Assembly: GCA_030526245.1 (NCBI GenBank)
Contig: JAUNDD010000009.1
Coordinates: 1 to 64,000 of the forward strand
Reading direction: 5' to 3'
Source: Lachnospiraceae bacterium
GTDB taxonomy: Bacteria > Bacillota > Clostridia > Lachnospirales > Lachnospiraceae
Length of the DNA stretch: 64,000 bases
Part shown: in pieces, positions 19,420 to 28,530 of the stretch
How positions within the stretch are numbered: the first letter of the stretch is position 1
Layout: each line of letters starts with the position of its first letter
The notes under the pieces: model-generated
The model's database searches: none
Seen by the model: the letters and a program-made list of their open reading frames with translations, nothing else
What the model was told of the DNA's origin: nothing
Translations under genes and position numbers: made by a program

Positions 19420-20682
19420 ATGACGGGAGATTCCAGAAAAGGAAAGTCCGCAGCAGGAAGAACCCAAAGAGCAGGAGGGAATCTGCGCACGGTGCGCGGA
19501 TCCTCCACCCAGAGTACGGCAGAGCAGAGGGATACGACGGATTACAACCTTCTGACTGCCGTTATTTTGCTGGTTGCCTTTGGTCTGGTCATGCTGTGTT
19601 CAGCCGGTGCCTATACAGCGGGTGGTAATACCGGTATGAGTACCTTCACCAAGCAGGTGATCGTGTCGTTTGTAGGCTTAGTATTTATGATTGGGTTTAC
19701 TGTCACCGATTATCATCTTTTCTTTAGATGGAGGTTCTTTATTCCAATCGGATATGCTGCCAGTATTGTCCTACTTGGTATTACCAGGGTTGCCGGCCGT
19801 TCGGTCAACGGTGCGACCAGAGGATTGTATTTTGGAACCATATCCATTCAGCCGGGTGAGATCGTGAAGATCGCTGTCATTTTGATCATGCCCTGGGTAT
19901 ATTACTGGCTGGCGGGCCAGGAGGAGATGAAATGTTGGAAGCTGCCGACCTACATGTTGTTTCCGGGGTTTTTTGGGGCACTGTGTACCTATCTTTTGGT
20001 GCAGAATCTGAGCACAGCGCTGATCATCGCGGGAATTAGTGTGATCGTGACTGTCCTAGTGGATCGTAAGCCAAAGTGGTTTGCAGGCGGCCTGATCTTT
20101 CTATTGCTTATCCTGTTGTATCTGTTCCTGATTTTTTTGCCGAGAGTGACCGATGCGGCCAGCTATGACAGCTTCCGTGTGCGGCGTGTGGCAGTCTGGC
20201 TAAATCCGGAGGCCTACGCGCAGGGAATCGGCTACCAGACATTGCAGGGCCTGTATGCGTTAGGCTCCGGCGGACTGCTGGGAAAGGGCCTGGGCAAGAG
20301 TATTCAGAAGATCAACAAGCTGCCGGAGGCCCAGAATGATATGATCTTTTCGGTCATCTGCGAGGAGCTGGGGTTGTTCGGCGCCATTGTGGTCATCGGT
20401 CTGTTTATCTTTTTGCTTTACCGGCTCTATAAGATTGCTGAAAACGCGCCGGATATCACCGGCTCACTGATCGCCTGCGGCATCTTTGCGCATATGGCGC
20501 TGCAGGTCATCCTGAACATTGCCGTGGTGACTAATACGATCCCCAACACGGGTATCACCCTGCCGTTTATCAGTTCCGGAGGCTCTTCCATTGTATTTAC
20601 GATGACGGAGATAGGCATTGCCCTGAATATTTCGAGGCAACAGGGTCAAAAGAAGAGAAAACGGAAGACAACCAACAGATAG
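19420..20682 (+). CDS. SEDS family peptidoglycan glycosyltransferase (FtsW/RodA/SpoVE)
   Basis: 420 residues. A 40-residue polar, basic cytoplasmic N-terminus precedes about ten membrane segments. SEDS signatures: GATRGLYFGTISIQPGEIVK near residue 136, the large extracellular loop with GSGGLLGKGLGKSIQK and LPEAQNDMIFSVICEELG near 300, and TLPFISSGGSSI near 375. SEDS proteins polymerise lipid II with a partner class B PBP. The LPEAQND loop is more FtsW/SpoVE-like than RodA-like, but division, elongation and sporulation roles cannot be separated by sequence alone, and no PBP gene is adjacent. RBS ACGGAGG. Confidence 0.87.
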   Translation: MTGDSRKGKSAAGRTQRAGGNLRTVRGSSTQSTAEQRDTTDYNLLTAVILLVAFGLVMLCSAGAYTAGGNTGMSTFTKQVIVSFVGLVFMIGFTVTDYHLFFRWRFFIPIGYAASIVLLGITRVAGRSVNGATRGLYFGTISIQPGEIVKIAVILIMPWVYYWLAGQEEMKCWKLPTYMLFPGFFGALCTYLLVQNLSTALIIAGISVIVTVLVDRKPKWFAGGLIFLLLILLYLFLIFLPRVTDAASYDSFRVRRVAVWLNPEAYAQGIGYQTLQGLYALGSGGLLGKGLGKSIQKINKLPEAQNDMIFSVICEELGLFGAIVVIGLFIFLLYRLYKIAENAPDITGSLIACGIFAHMALQVILNIAVVTNTIPNTGITLPFISSGGSSIVFTMTEIGIALNISRQQGQKKRKRKTTNR

Positions 20683-20712
20683 AAGCATCAATCATAGGAT
20701 GGAGGAATTAAT

Positions 20713-22170
20713 ATGTCGAAGGTAAAAACCAGATTTGCACCGAGCCCCACCGGCCGCATGCATGTAGGAAACTTAAGAACAGCACTGTATGCATTCCTGA
20801 TCGCCAAGCATGCGGAAGGTACGTTCATGCTTCGTATCGAGGATACCGACCAGGAGCGTCTGGTGGAAGGTGCTGTGGATATCATTTATCGTACCCTGGC
20901 CAAGACCGGTCTGGTCCATGACGAGGGTCCGGATAAGGACGGCGGCGTTGGCCCCTATGTGCAGAGTGAGCGCCAGGCGGCCGGAATCTATATGGATTAC
21001 GCAAAGCAGCTGGTGGAAAAGGGTGAGGCTTATTACTGCTTCTGCACCAAGGAGCGTCTGGACAGCTTAAAGCAGAGTGTTGGCGGCGATGACAAGGCCA
21101 TTACGGTATACGACAAGCACTGCCTGAACCTGACGAAGGAAGAGGTGGAAGAGAAGCTGGCGGCCGGTGTTCCCTTTGTTATCCGTCAGAATGTTCCCAA
21201 TGAAGGAACTACGGCCTTTGATGACGAAATCTACGGCCGTATCGAGGTACCCAACAGCGAGCTGGATGACATGATCCTGATCAAGTCCGACGGCTACCCG
21301 ACCTACAATTTCGCCAACGTAGTGGATGACCATACCATGGGCATCACCCATGTTGTACGCGGAAACGAGTATCTGTCTTCCTCGCCGAAGTACAATCGTC
21401 TGTACGAGGCCTTTGGCTGGGAGGTTCCGGTGTATATCCACTGTCCGCTGATCACGGATGCGGATCATCACAAGCTCAGCAAGAGAAGCGGCCACAGCTC
21501 CTTCGAGGATCTGCTGGAGCAGGGCTTTGTGACCGAAGCCATCGTAAACTATGTGGCGCTGCTGGGCTGGTGTCCCAAGGACAACAAGGAGATCTTCTCC
21601 CTGCAGGAGCTGATCGAGGCCTTTGATTATCACGATATCAGCAAGTCCCCGGCTGTGCTGGATATTCCGAAGCTGCGCTGGATGAATGGTGAGTATATCA
21701 AGGCGATGGACGAGGCAAGCTATCTGGAGCTGGCAATGCCGTACCTGCGTCAGGCTCTGACCAAAGACCTGGATCTGAATAAGATTGCGGGTATGGTCAA
21801 GACCCGTATCGAGGTGTTCACGGACATCGAGCCCATGGTCAAATTCTTTGACCAGCTGCCGGAGTACGGACTGGAGCTGTACACCAACAAGAAGTGGAAG
21901 GTGACTCCGGAGAAGTCCCTGAAGGTACTGACGGATCTGCTGCCGGTGCTGGAGGAGCAGGAGGACTACAGCAACGATGCGCTGTACAGCATTCTGAAGA
22001 ATTATGCGGACACCAATGAGCTGAAGGCAGGCTTTGTGATCTGGCCGGTACGTATCGCCGTATCCGGACAGCAGAACACACCGGCCGGCGCTACCGAGAT
22101 CATGGAAGTGATCGGTAAGGAGGAGACACTGCTCCGTATGCGCAAGGCTATCGAGATGCTGCAGGCATGA
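20713..22170 (+). CDS. gltX: Glutamyl-tRNA synthetase
   Basis: 485 residues, class I synthetase of GltX type. HIGH-equivalent [11 protein letters not shown] at residues 9-19; KMSKS-equivalent KLSKRSG near 254; Rossmann and stem-contact fold domain between. Whether it is discriminating or also charges tRNA-Gln (with GatCAB making Gln-tRNA) cannot be decided here. RBS TGGAGGAA. Its TGA stop overlaps the helicase ATG by four bases (ATGA). Confidence 0.95.
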   Translation: MSKVKTRFAPSPTGRMHVGNLRTALYAFLIAKHAEGTFMLRIEDTDQERLVEGAVDIIYRTLAKTGLVHDEGPDKDGGVGPYVQSERQAAGIYMDYAKQLVEKGEAYYCFCTKERLDSLKQSVGGDDKAITVYDKHCLNLTKEEVEEKLAAGVPFVIRQNVPNEGTTAFDDEIYGRIEVPNSELDDMILIKSDGYPTYNFANVVDDHTMGITHVVRGNEYLSSSPKYNRLYEAFGWEVPVYIHCPLITDADHHKLSKRSGHSSFEDLLEQGFVTEAIVNYVALLGWCPKDNKEIFSLQELIEAFDYHDISKSPAVLDIPKLRWMNGEYIKAMDEASYLELAMPYLRQALTKDLDLNKIAGMVKTRIEVFTDIEPMVKFFDQLPEYGLELYTNKKWKVTPEKSLKVLTDLLPVLEEQEDYSNDALYSILKNYADTNELKAGFVIWPVRIAVSGQQNTPAGATEIMEVIGKEETLLRMRKAIEMLQA

Positions 22171-24008
22171 TGCAGTTATCCGAAACACAACAACAGGCAA
22201 TTTCCCACGACAAGGGCCCGGCCATGATTTTGGCCGGGCCCGGTTCGGGTAAGACCCTGGTGGTGACCAGCCGTGTGAAGTGGCTGATCGAGGAGCGGGC
22301 GGTACCGCCCCGGGAGATCCTGGTGATCACCTTTTCCAGAGCGGCGGCCCGGCAGATGCGGGAACGTTTCCAGAAGATGATGCCGGGTCCCTGTCCGGTG
22401 ACCTTCGGTACCTTTCATGCGGTCTTTTTCCAGATCCTCAAGGTGGCCTGTGGCTATACGTCGGCAGATATTTTGCGGGAGGATGAACGCTTTCGCATTC
22501 TGAGTGCGCTGGCTGCCCGGGAAAACCTGTCCTGTGAGGACCGGAAGGAGATGATCGCCTCGCTGGGAGAGGAGATCGCCGCGGTGAAGAACGATCAGAT
22601 TCCGCTGGAGCATTACTATGCCCACAGCTGCGGAGAGGAGGCCTTTCGCCGGATCTGCCGGGGCTATGAGCAGACTCTGCGGGACAATCGGAAGATTGAT
22701 TTCGATGACATGCTGGTGCAGGCCTGGAAGCTTCTGCGGGAGCGGGAGGATCTTAGAAAGCTCTGGCAGCAGCGGTATCGCTACGTGCTGGTGGATGAAT
22801 TCCAGGATGTGAACCGTCTGCAGTATGAGAGCGTCCGGATGCTGACCCAGGCAGAGAACAATCTGTTTGTGGTGGGAGACGATGATCAGTCGATCTATCG
22901 GTTTCGCGGGGCGAGACCGGAGATCATGCTGGGCTTTTTGAAGGACTATCCCCAGGCCCGGGTGGTGCGGCTGGAGGATAATTACCGCTGCGGCAGCCGG
23001 ATCGTGGATCTGGCCGGAACCGTTGTGTCCGAAAACCGGAACCGTTACCCGAAGCATATCCGCAGTGCTTCCGGCAAAAAGGGGAGCACGGAGCTGCGTT
23101 GTCTGAAGGATATGGAAACGGAGAGCCTGTACATTGCCCGGCTGATCCGTCAGAGTCTGGAGGACGGTCGTGAGCCGGGGCAGATCGCCATCCTGACCAG
23201 AACGAACACGGGCGGACGTTACCTGGCGGAGCGGCTGATGGAGTTTTCCATTCCCTTTGTGATCTGTGACACAATGCCCATTCTGTACGATCACTGGATC
23301 GCCGAGGATCTGTTTGCCTATATCCGACTGGGACTGGGCATTCGGGACAGAAAGGACTTTATGGCGGTGATGAACCGACCGGTGCGGTATCTGAGCCGGG
23401 AGTGCCTGGATACAAAGACGGTGGATTTTGAACGACTGCGGATGTGGTACGAGGATAAGCCCTGGATGGTTCGCCGGATCGATCAGCTGGAGGAGGAGCT
23501 GGCGATGCTGGGGCGGATGCGGCCGTATGCAGCGGTCAATTACATTCGCAGCGGCATGGGCTACGACGGTTTTCTGGAGGAATATGCCGCAAAGCGGCGG
23601 CTGAAAAAGGAAGAGCTGCTGGAGGTGGCCGATGAGCTGCAGGAGCAGGCCCGTGCCTTTGCCACCTTCCGGGACTGGTCGGAGCATATTGCACGCTGCC
23701 GGGAGGAGCTGGCTCAGCAGCAGGAAAAGGCGAAGCGGGGAGAGGACATGGCGGAAAATGCGGTGCGGATCAGTACCCTGCATTCCTCCAAGGGACTGGA
23801 GTACGAGGAAGTATTCCTCCCGGATCTGAATGAGCGGGTGATCCCCCACCGCAAGGCCTTGCTGGAGGCGGAGCTGGAGGAGGAACGCCGGCTTTTATAT
23901 GTGGGGATGACCCGGGCCAAGGAAAAGCTGCATCTGTTCTGGCTGCGGGAGCGGTATGGAAAGCTGCAGGAGCCGTCCCGGTTCCTGGATCCTCTGATCG
24001 ATGAGTAA
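22167..24008 (+). CDS. UvrD/PcrA-like superfamily 1A DNA helicase
   Basis: 613 residues. SF1 motifs in order: Q motif LSETQQQAI, Walker A AGPGSGKT (about 22-29), Ia [19 protein letters not shown] near 210, [18 protein letters not shown] near 235, [12 protein letters not shown] near 272, [17 protein letters not shown] near 535, [18 protein letters not shown] near 575. All catalytic residues are present. It is about 100-130 residues shorter than PcrA/UvrD and lacks the C-terminal RNAP/Tudor-like tail, so it is likely a paralogue rather than the housekeeping PcrA. Start overlaps gltX (ATGA), implying coupled translation. Confidence 0.88.
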   Translation: MMQLSETQQQAISHDKGPAMILAGPGSGKTLVVTSRVKWLIEERAVPPREILVITFSRAAARQMRERFQKMMPGPCPVTFGTFHAVFFQILKVACGYTSADILREDERFRILSALAARENLSCEDRKEMIASLGEEIAAVKNDQIPLEHYYAHSCGEEAFRRICRGYEQTLRDNRKIDFDDMLVQAWKLLREREDLRKLWQQRYRYVLVDEFQDVNRLQYESVRMLTQAENNLFVVGDDDQSIYRFRGARPEIMLGFLKDYPQARVVRLEDNYRCGSRIVDLAGTVVSENRNRYPKHIRSASGKKGSTELRCLKDMETESLYIARLIRQSLEDGREPGQIAILTRTNTGGRYLAERLMEFSIPFVICDTMPILYDHWIAEDLFAYIRLGLGIRDRKDFMAVMNRPVRYLSRECLDTKTVDFERLRMWYEDKPWMVRRIDQLEEELAMLGRMRPYAAVNYIRSGMGYDGFLEEYAAKRRLKKEELLEVADELQEQARAFATFRDWSEHIARCREELAQQQEKAKRGEDMAENAVRISTLHSSKGLEYEEVFLPDLNERVIPHRKALLEAELEEERRLLYVGMTRAKEKLHLFWLRERYGKLQEPSRFLDPLIDE

Positions 24009-24009
24009 A

Positions 24010-24042
24010 AAAAGGCTGTCGCACATACGCGACAGCCTTTTT
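24010..24042 (+). terminator. Terminator after the helicase gene
   Basis: Stem AAAGGCTGTCGC / GCGACAGCCTTT, 6-base loop, T-rich tail, right after the stop codon. Confidence 0.92.
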
Positions 24043-24052
24043 GAAATTATTC

Positions 24053-24194
24053 GTTACAGTTCAGGCGGTTCGATTCCGCGAGGTGTTTTGCCGCGTATGC
24101 GGCAAAATCCCGAGGGTTGTAGGCCAAAATCCCATTGCCGAAGGCAATTTGGAATGGATTTTGGCCAGTTACAGTTCACTGCGTGAACTGTAAC
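24053..24194 (+). mobile_element. Family-1 MITE-like element, full length (copy D)
   Basis: 142 bases with three modules. Left: GTTACAGTTCAGGCGG, then TCGATTCCGCGAGGTG and the TTTTGCCGC / GCGGCAAAA palindrome, then CCCGAGGG. Middle: a hairpin GGCCAAAATCCCATTGCC / GGCAATTTGGAATGG... with a TTTGGAA bulge. Right: the palindrome of arms GTTACAGTTCAC and GTGAACTGTAAC. The flanking octamers AATTATTC and AATTATTA match 7/8, as expected of an aged target duplication. It lies between convergent genes. Confidence 0.8.
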
Positions 24195-24199
24195 AATTA

Positions 24200-24568
24200 T
24201 TATTCTTCTTCCTCTTCTTCGTCACAGTAGACCAGATCGTCGAATTCCTGACTCTCCAGCCATGCATCGAAGCCTTCGGATGCACAGGCATATTCCTCAT
24301 CGGACTCGATGTTTTCAAGGTTCGGCTCGCCGTTGGACTCGTCGAAGCGATAGATGTATACTTCGCCGTCCTCGTTTTCGCCGTTTTCGTCTACCGGAAG
24401 CAGTGCGATGTACTGATGTTCACCGGCCGGATAGATGGTTACGACCACGCACTCCTGGGTTACGCCGTCGTCGAGCTGCAGTGTAACGGTTGCGGATCCG
24501 TTAAAGCCACAGGTGGTTGAGGTGCAGTCTTCGCAGCTGCTGCCGCCGCAGTTCATATTTTCTGCCAT
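24200..24568 (-). CDS. DUF1292 domain-containing protein
   Basis: 122 residues, small acidic cytoplasmic protein of the DUF1292 (YrzB-like) family, common in Firmicutes and of unknown function. The DUF1292 core spans about 28-85 (VTLQLDDGVTQECVVVTIY, YIALLPVDENGE, EVYIYRF). The N-terminus is cysteine-rich (four Cys within residues 7-20), a possible metal site, and the tail is DEEEEEE. RBS AGGAGG. It has its own consensus promoter, and its stop codon overlaps the target duplication of family-1 copy D. Confidence 0.8.
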   Translation of the reverse strand: MAENMNCGGSSCEDCTSTTCGFNGSATVTLQLDDGVTQECVVVTIYPAGEHQYIALLPVDENGENEDGEVYIYRFDESNGEPNLENIESDEEYACASEGFDAWLESQEFDDLVYCDEEEEEE

Positions 24569-24613
24569 GAAAAGATCCTCCTAAATATTTGTTCATAAAT
24601 ACAAAGTACCAAC

Positions 24614-24642
24614 ACTATAGCAAACTGACTGGTAAAAGGCAA
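24614..24642 (-). promoter_or_regulatory. Promoter of the DUF1292 gene
   Basis: On the minus strand TTGCCT, 17 bases, TATAGT, placed 46 bases before the start codon. Confidence 0.68.
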
Positions 24643-24782
24643 TCGTAATCTTGTTTAAAAGGACGGGTTCATCCCGGTGCCGTTGCAAAAGTAGTTCTGT
24701 TAAATCAGGTGAACGCATGGTATAATATTACAGCTATTGTGATACAAAAGAGATGAATGATCTCGTGAAATACGGAGAATAT

Positions 24783-25538
24783 ATGAAACTGATCAGCTGG
24801 AATGTAAACGGGCTTCGGGCCATTGTTCAAAAGGGATTTGAAGACAGCTTTCGCGGGCTGGATGCGGATGTGTTCTGTCTGCAGGAGACAAAGCTGCAGG
24901 AGGGTCAGATCGAGCTGGAGCTGCCGGGATATGAGCAGTACTGGAATTACGCGGAAAAGAAGGGGTATTCCGGCACGGCCCTGTTCACCAGACGGCATCC
25001 TTTGTCGGTGCGATACGGAATCGGGGTGGAGGAGCACGACCACGAGGGTCGTGTGATCACAGCGGAGTTTGAGGAGTTTTTCCTGGTGACCTGCTATACA
25101 CCGAATTCCCAGGCGGAGCTGGCCAGACTGGACTACCGGATGCGCTGGGAGGAGGATTTCCTGCGTTATCTTAAGGAACTGGAACAGGAAAAGCCGGTGG
25201 TGCTTTGCGGCGATCTGAATGTGGCGCATACGGAGAAGGACCTGAAGAATCCGAAGACCAACCGGAAGAATGCCGGCTTCACGGATGAGGAGCGCGGCCG
25301 GTTTACCCAGCTTCTGGAAGCCGGGTTTATCGATACCTGGCGGTATTTCAATCCGGAGGCTGAGGGCATCTACAGCTGGTGGTCCTACCGGTTCAAGGCC
25401 AGAGAGAAGAACGCCGGGTGGCGTATCGATTATTTCTGTGCATCCAGAGCACTGGAGCCGAAGCTGAAAGGCGCCGGGATCCACACCCAGATCATGGGTT
25501 CGGACCATTGTCCGGTGGAGCTGGATATCGAATTTTAA
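24783..25538 (+). CDS. xth: Exodeoxyribonuclease III / AP endonuclease
   Basis: 251 residues, ExoA/XthA family. Catalytic motifs: SWNVNGLRA (residues 5-13), LQETKLQ with the metal-binding Glu near 36, [12 protein letters not shown] near 142, and the terminal GSDHCPVEL with the catalytic Asp-His. The enzyme cuts at abasic sites and degrades 3' ends during base excision repair. Start 24783 is preferred because ACGGAGAA sits just before it; an ATG at 24753 would add ten unconserved residues. A TATAAT lies at 24721 with only a poor -35 box. Confidence 0.93.
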   Translation: MKLISWNVNGLRAIVQKGFEDSFRGLDADVFCLQETKLQEGQIELELPGYEQYWNYAEKKGYSGTALFTRRHPLSVRYGIGVEEHDHEGRVITAEFEEFFLVTCYTPNSQAELARLDYRMRWEEDFLRYLKELEQEKPVVLCGDLNVAHTEKDLKNPKTNRKNAGFTDEERGRFTQLLEAGFIDTWRYFNPEAEGIYSWWSYRFKAREKNAGWRIDYFCASRALEPKLKGAGIHTQIMGSDHCPVELDIEF

Positions 25539-25620
25539 GACAATTTGCCGAGAGGGCCCGGGCAACGCACGGGCTGCAGCCTGGGCGGAAAAGCAGTAAC
25601 GACATGAGAGGAAAGACAGT

Positions 25621-27687
25621 ATGAGCAGGACAAGCAAGGGAACCGATCTGGTGGCCGCACCCGGGATTTTTGAGGGGTTCAGACCCCGCACCTCCGGGGA
25701 GGGTATCACCTTTACCCTGGTATGTGATCCGCAGGCGGAGGCATCCGTCGTTTTATATAAAAAGGGAAGTGAGCAGATCCTGGCAGAGCTTCCGGTGCAG
25801 CCGCAGTCCGAGTATGGCTATGTACGCTGCCTGAAGGTAAGCGGAGCGCAGGCGGCGACGCTGGAATACAACTATCGGATCGATGGAGAGATCGTGACGG
25901 ATCCGGCGGCCCCGCTGGTGGTGGGGCGAGCTCCCTTTGGTGAGACGAAGACCCGGCGGCCGCATCAGATTCGGGGTGGCTTTATTTTGGATACCTTTGC
26001 CTGGGATCCAAATGAGAAAAAGCCGGCGCTGAAGGAAGAAGAGATCGTGGCCTACCGGCTGCATGTGCGCGGATATACACGGCATAAAAACTCCGGTGTG
26101 TCCAAAAAGGGCACCTACCGGGCTTTGATGGAGAAGATCCCGTATCTTCAGGAGCTGGGAATCAATCAGGTGATCCTGATGCCGGTATGGGAATTTGAAG
26201 AGATGATCGAGCCGGAAACCGGGGCGGATGAGATCACCCAGGCATACCGCAGCCGGACAGAGGCTGAAGGAAAGAAGCATCGGAGCATGCAGATGCCGCC
26301 GGCGTGCACGCAAAGCGTCAACTACTGGGGATATACGAAGCACTGGTGCTTTGCCCCCAAGAGCGGCTATGCCGCCGGCCGTCAGCCGGATGTGGAATTT
26401 CGGGAGATGGTCCAGGCCTTTCATCTGGCCGGGATGGAAGTGATCGTGGATGCCGCTTTCACCGGAGCGGAGCCCATCCGCCTGGTGCAGGAGTGTCTCC
26501 AGTGGTGGATCGACACCTACCACGTGGACGGCTTCCATCTGCTGACGGACAACGATAAGATCCGTGCCCTGGCATCGGATCCGCTGTTTGGTCGTACCCG
26601 GCTGCTGGCCGGCTATTTTGACGGGGATCTGGTGGAAAAGGGAGCCGCAGGAAGTGGCAGACCCGGTGCCGGTGAGGGCCGCATGAAGGGCCGGGGACGG
26701 TATCTGACGGACTGCAACAGCGGCTTTCTGGAGGATGCAAGACGGATGCTCAAGGGAGATGAAAATCGTCTGGAGGCCTTTGCAGCCCGCATGAAGGGAA
26801 ACGGCCGCAGTACGGTGAATTATATTACCGGACACGACGGCTTTACGCTGGCGGATCTGGTCTCCTACAATGACCGGCATAACGAGGACAATGGAGAGAG
26901 CAACCGGGACGGTACGGACTGCAACTTCAGCTGGAACTGCGGTGAGGAGGGACCCTCCCGCAAAAAGGCAACCCAGGAGCTGCGTCTGCGCCAGAGCAAA
27001 AATGCGCTGACGATGCTGATGATGGCCCGGGATATCCCGATGCTGCTGGCCGGTGATGAGCTGGGCAATTCCCAGAATGGCAACAACAATCCCTGGTGTC
27101 AGGACAACGAGGTCAGTTGGATCGACTGGGGAAAGACCCGGAACGGACGGGCACTTTTGGAGTATACGAAGGAGCTGATCGCCATCCGCCGGCGTTTCGT
27201 CGGAGTCCGGAAGAGCCGGGGAACGGCCATCCGGACCAATGGAGGCTTTCCGGCTTTCTCGGTTCACGGAACCAGAGCCTGGTATGGCGGCTTCGAGTAT
27301 CAGAACCGTCACATCGGTATGATGCAGTGTGCGCCGGGAGAAGAGGGGGAAAACGGCTGTCTGTATACGGCCTTTAACTGCCACTGGGATTCCCAGGTGC
27401 TGGCACTGCCGTATCTGCCTGAGGGGCTGGAATGGAAGCTTCTGCTGACCAGTGATCCGAAGCTGGAGGAGCAGCTGGCCGGGCAGCCGCTGGAAAAAGA
27501 GCTGGTACTGCCGGGGCGGACCACCTGCATTCTGGCCGCAGAGGCGGTGCAGCCGAAGGAGCGTAAAAGGGCCGGGGCCGAGGCGTGTAAGGACCGGGAG
27601 GCAAAAGCACCGGCCGAGGTGCCGGTGAAGCCGACCGGCAAGTCCGCAGCCGGACCGGATGAGAATATGAAGCAGGAAAAAGCATGA
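25621..27687 (+). CDS. GH13 isoamylase/pullulanase-like protein lacking catalytic residues (probable pseudoenzyme)
   Basis: 688 residues. An N-terminal CBM48-like beta domain (about 10-105) precedes a GH13 barrel and a C-terminal beta domain, the isoamylase/GlgX layout. GH13 region IV is intact (NYITGHDGFTLADLVSYND near 400), so family membership is secure. Region I reads EVIVDAAFTGAEP near 273 and lacks the usual Asn-His. Region II reads VDGFHLLTDND near 301 where active enzymes have GFRFD, so the nucleophile Asp and Arg are gone. Region III reads RLLAGYFDGD near 325 where AEPWD is expected, so the acid/base Glu is gone. It should not hydrolyse glucans by the normal mechanism; a glycogen-binding or scaffolding role is my inference. 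It overlaps the next gene by 4 bases. Confidence 0.82.
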   Translation: MSRTSKGTDLVAAPGIFEGFRPRTSGEGITFTLVCDPQAEASVVLYKKGSEQILAELPVQPQSEYGYVRCLKVSGAQAATLEYNYRIDGEIVTDPAAPLVVGRAPFGETKTRRPHQIRGGFILDTFAWDPNEKKPALKEEEIVAYRLHVRGYTRHKNSGVSKKGTYRALMEKIPYLQELGINQVILMPVWEFEEMIEPETGADEITQAYRSRTEAEGKKHRSMQMPPACTQSVNYWGYTKHWCFAPKSGYAAGRQPDVEFREMVQAFHLAGMEVIVDAAFTGAEPIRLVQECLQWWIDTYHVDGFHLLTDNDKIRALASDPLFGRTRLLAGYFDGDLVEKGAAGSGRPGAGEGRMKGRGRYLTDCNSGFLEDARRMLKGDENRLEAFAARMKGNGRSTVNYITGHDGFTLADLVSYNDRHNEDNGESNRDGTDCNFSWNCGEEGPSRKKATQELRLRQSKNALTMLMMARDIPMLLAGDELGNSQNGNNNPWCQDNEVSWIDWGKTRNGRALLEYTKELIAIRRRFVGVRKSRGTAIRTNGGFPAFSVHGTRAWYGGFEYQNRHIGMMQCAPGEEGENGCLYTAFNCHWDSQVLALPYLPEGLEWKLLLTSDPKLEEQLAGQPLEKELVLPGRTTCILAAEAVQPKERKRAGAEACKDREAKAPAEVPVKPTGKSAAGPDENMKQEKA

Positions 27688-28358
27688 AAAGAGACGTAAA
27701 AAAATGGCTGCCGTGCACACGGTGGAAGAATGACCGGGTGCCGCTGTTTAAACGGATGAGGGAAACCGGCAGCATGGATGGTGCGGAAGAGGGCATTACG
27801 CTGGGAAAAGCGCTGGGCCATCTGCGGACCATCACCGAGCATAAGATCCTGGTGATGAAGGGCTGCTTTGCCATCGGTCTGTACTGGCAGGGGCTCATGC
27901 ACGACCTGTCCAAATATGAACCCACGGAGTTCTGGAACGGCGTGCGCTATTATCAGGGAGGAAAGCGATCCCCCAACAACGGGGAACGGGAGGATAAGGG
28001 TTATTCCAGCGCCTGGATGCATCACAAGGGACGCAACCGGCATCACTATGAATTCTGGAATGATTACGATCCGGATATCCGCACCGGCGTTTTTCCGATC
28101 CACAATGTGCAGATGCCCCGCCGGTATGTGGCGGAGATGCTGATGGACCGGATTGCGGCGTCCAAAACCTACTTAAAAGAGAAGTATGACCGGCACTGTC
28201 CCCTGGATTATTATCTGAACGGGCGGGGAAAGCCCCTGATGCATCCCCAGACGGCCCGGGAGCTGGAGCGATTGCTCCGAATTCTGGATCAGCGGGGAGA
28301 GCAGGAGCTGATCCGGTTTGTAAGGGATTACTATCTGAAGGGCTATCCCATGCGATAG
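27684..28358 (+). CDS. DUF5662 family protein
   Basis: 224 residues. Conserved stretches seen: GHLRTITEHKILVMKGCF near residue 45, QGLMHDLSKYEPTEFW near 70, and HHKGRNRHHYEFWNDY near 112. The His/Asp-rich pattern H..H..HD..H is reminiscent of an HD-type metal-binding helical fold, but I do not know a tested activity. It starts inside the GH13-like gene (ATGA overlap), so the two are translated together, which may link it to glycogen or sugar metabolism. The N-terminal 35 residues are more variable. Confidence 0.75.
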   Translation: MKRDVKKWLPCTRWKNDRVPLFKRMRETGSMDGAEEGITLGKALGHLRTITEHKILVMKGCFAIGLYWQGLMHDLSKYEPTEFWNGVRYYQGGKRSPNNGEREDKGYSSAWMHHKGRNRHHYEFWNDYDPDIRTGVFPIHNVQMPRRYVAEMLMDRIAASKTYLKEKYDRHCPLDYYLNGRGKPLMHPQTARELERLLRILDQRGEQELIRFVRDYYLKGYPMR

Positions 28359-28455
28359 GATCCGCTATGAGTCATGAAATACGGCGCAGCCGTCCGCAGC
28401 AGGGCGGCAGCGTCCTCTGCACGAAAGGCAGATGTGCCTGATAGGCAGGATAAAG

Positions 28456-28482
28456 GTTACAGTTCACTGCGTGAACTGTAAC
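28456..28482. repeat. Family-1 repeat, minimal palindrome (copy E)
   Basis: Perfect 12-base arms GTTACAGTTCAC and GTGAACTGTAAC with a TGC loop. It lies in the trpS leader. Flanking octamers GGATAAAG and GCATATAG match 6/8. Reading trpS from an upstream start would wrongly translate this repeat. Confidence 0.85.
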
Positions 28483-28530
28483 GCATATAGGTCACACCAG
28501 AAGGAGGTGTGGCACAGGAGGTATGAAGAA

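Noticed and set aside
22176-23849. 557-codon open frame on the minus strand
   Set aside because: Antisense of the helicase gene, whose motifs are intact on the plus strand; composition is typical of a shadow frame.
25753-27720. 655-codon open frame on the minus strand
   Set aside because: It is the antisense of the GH13-like gene. It has no recognisable domain, is Gln/Leu/His-rich as expected from reversed codons in this GC-rich sequence, and has no suitable RBS.
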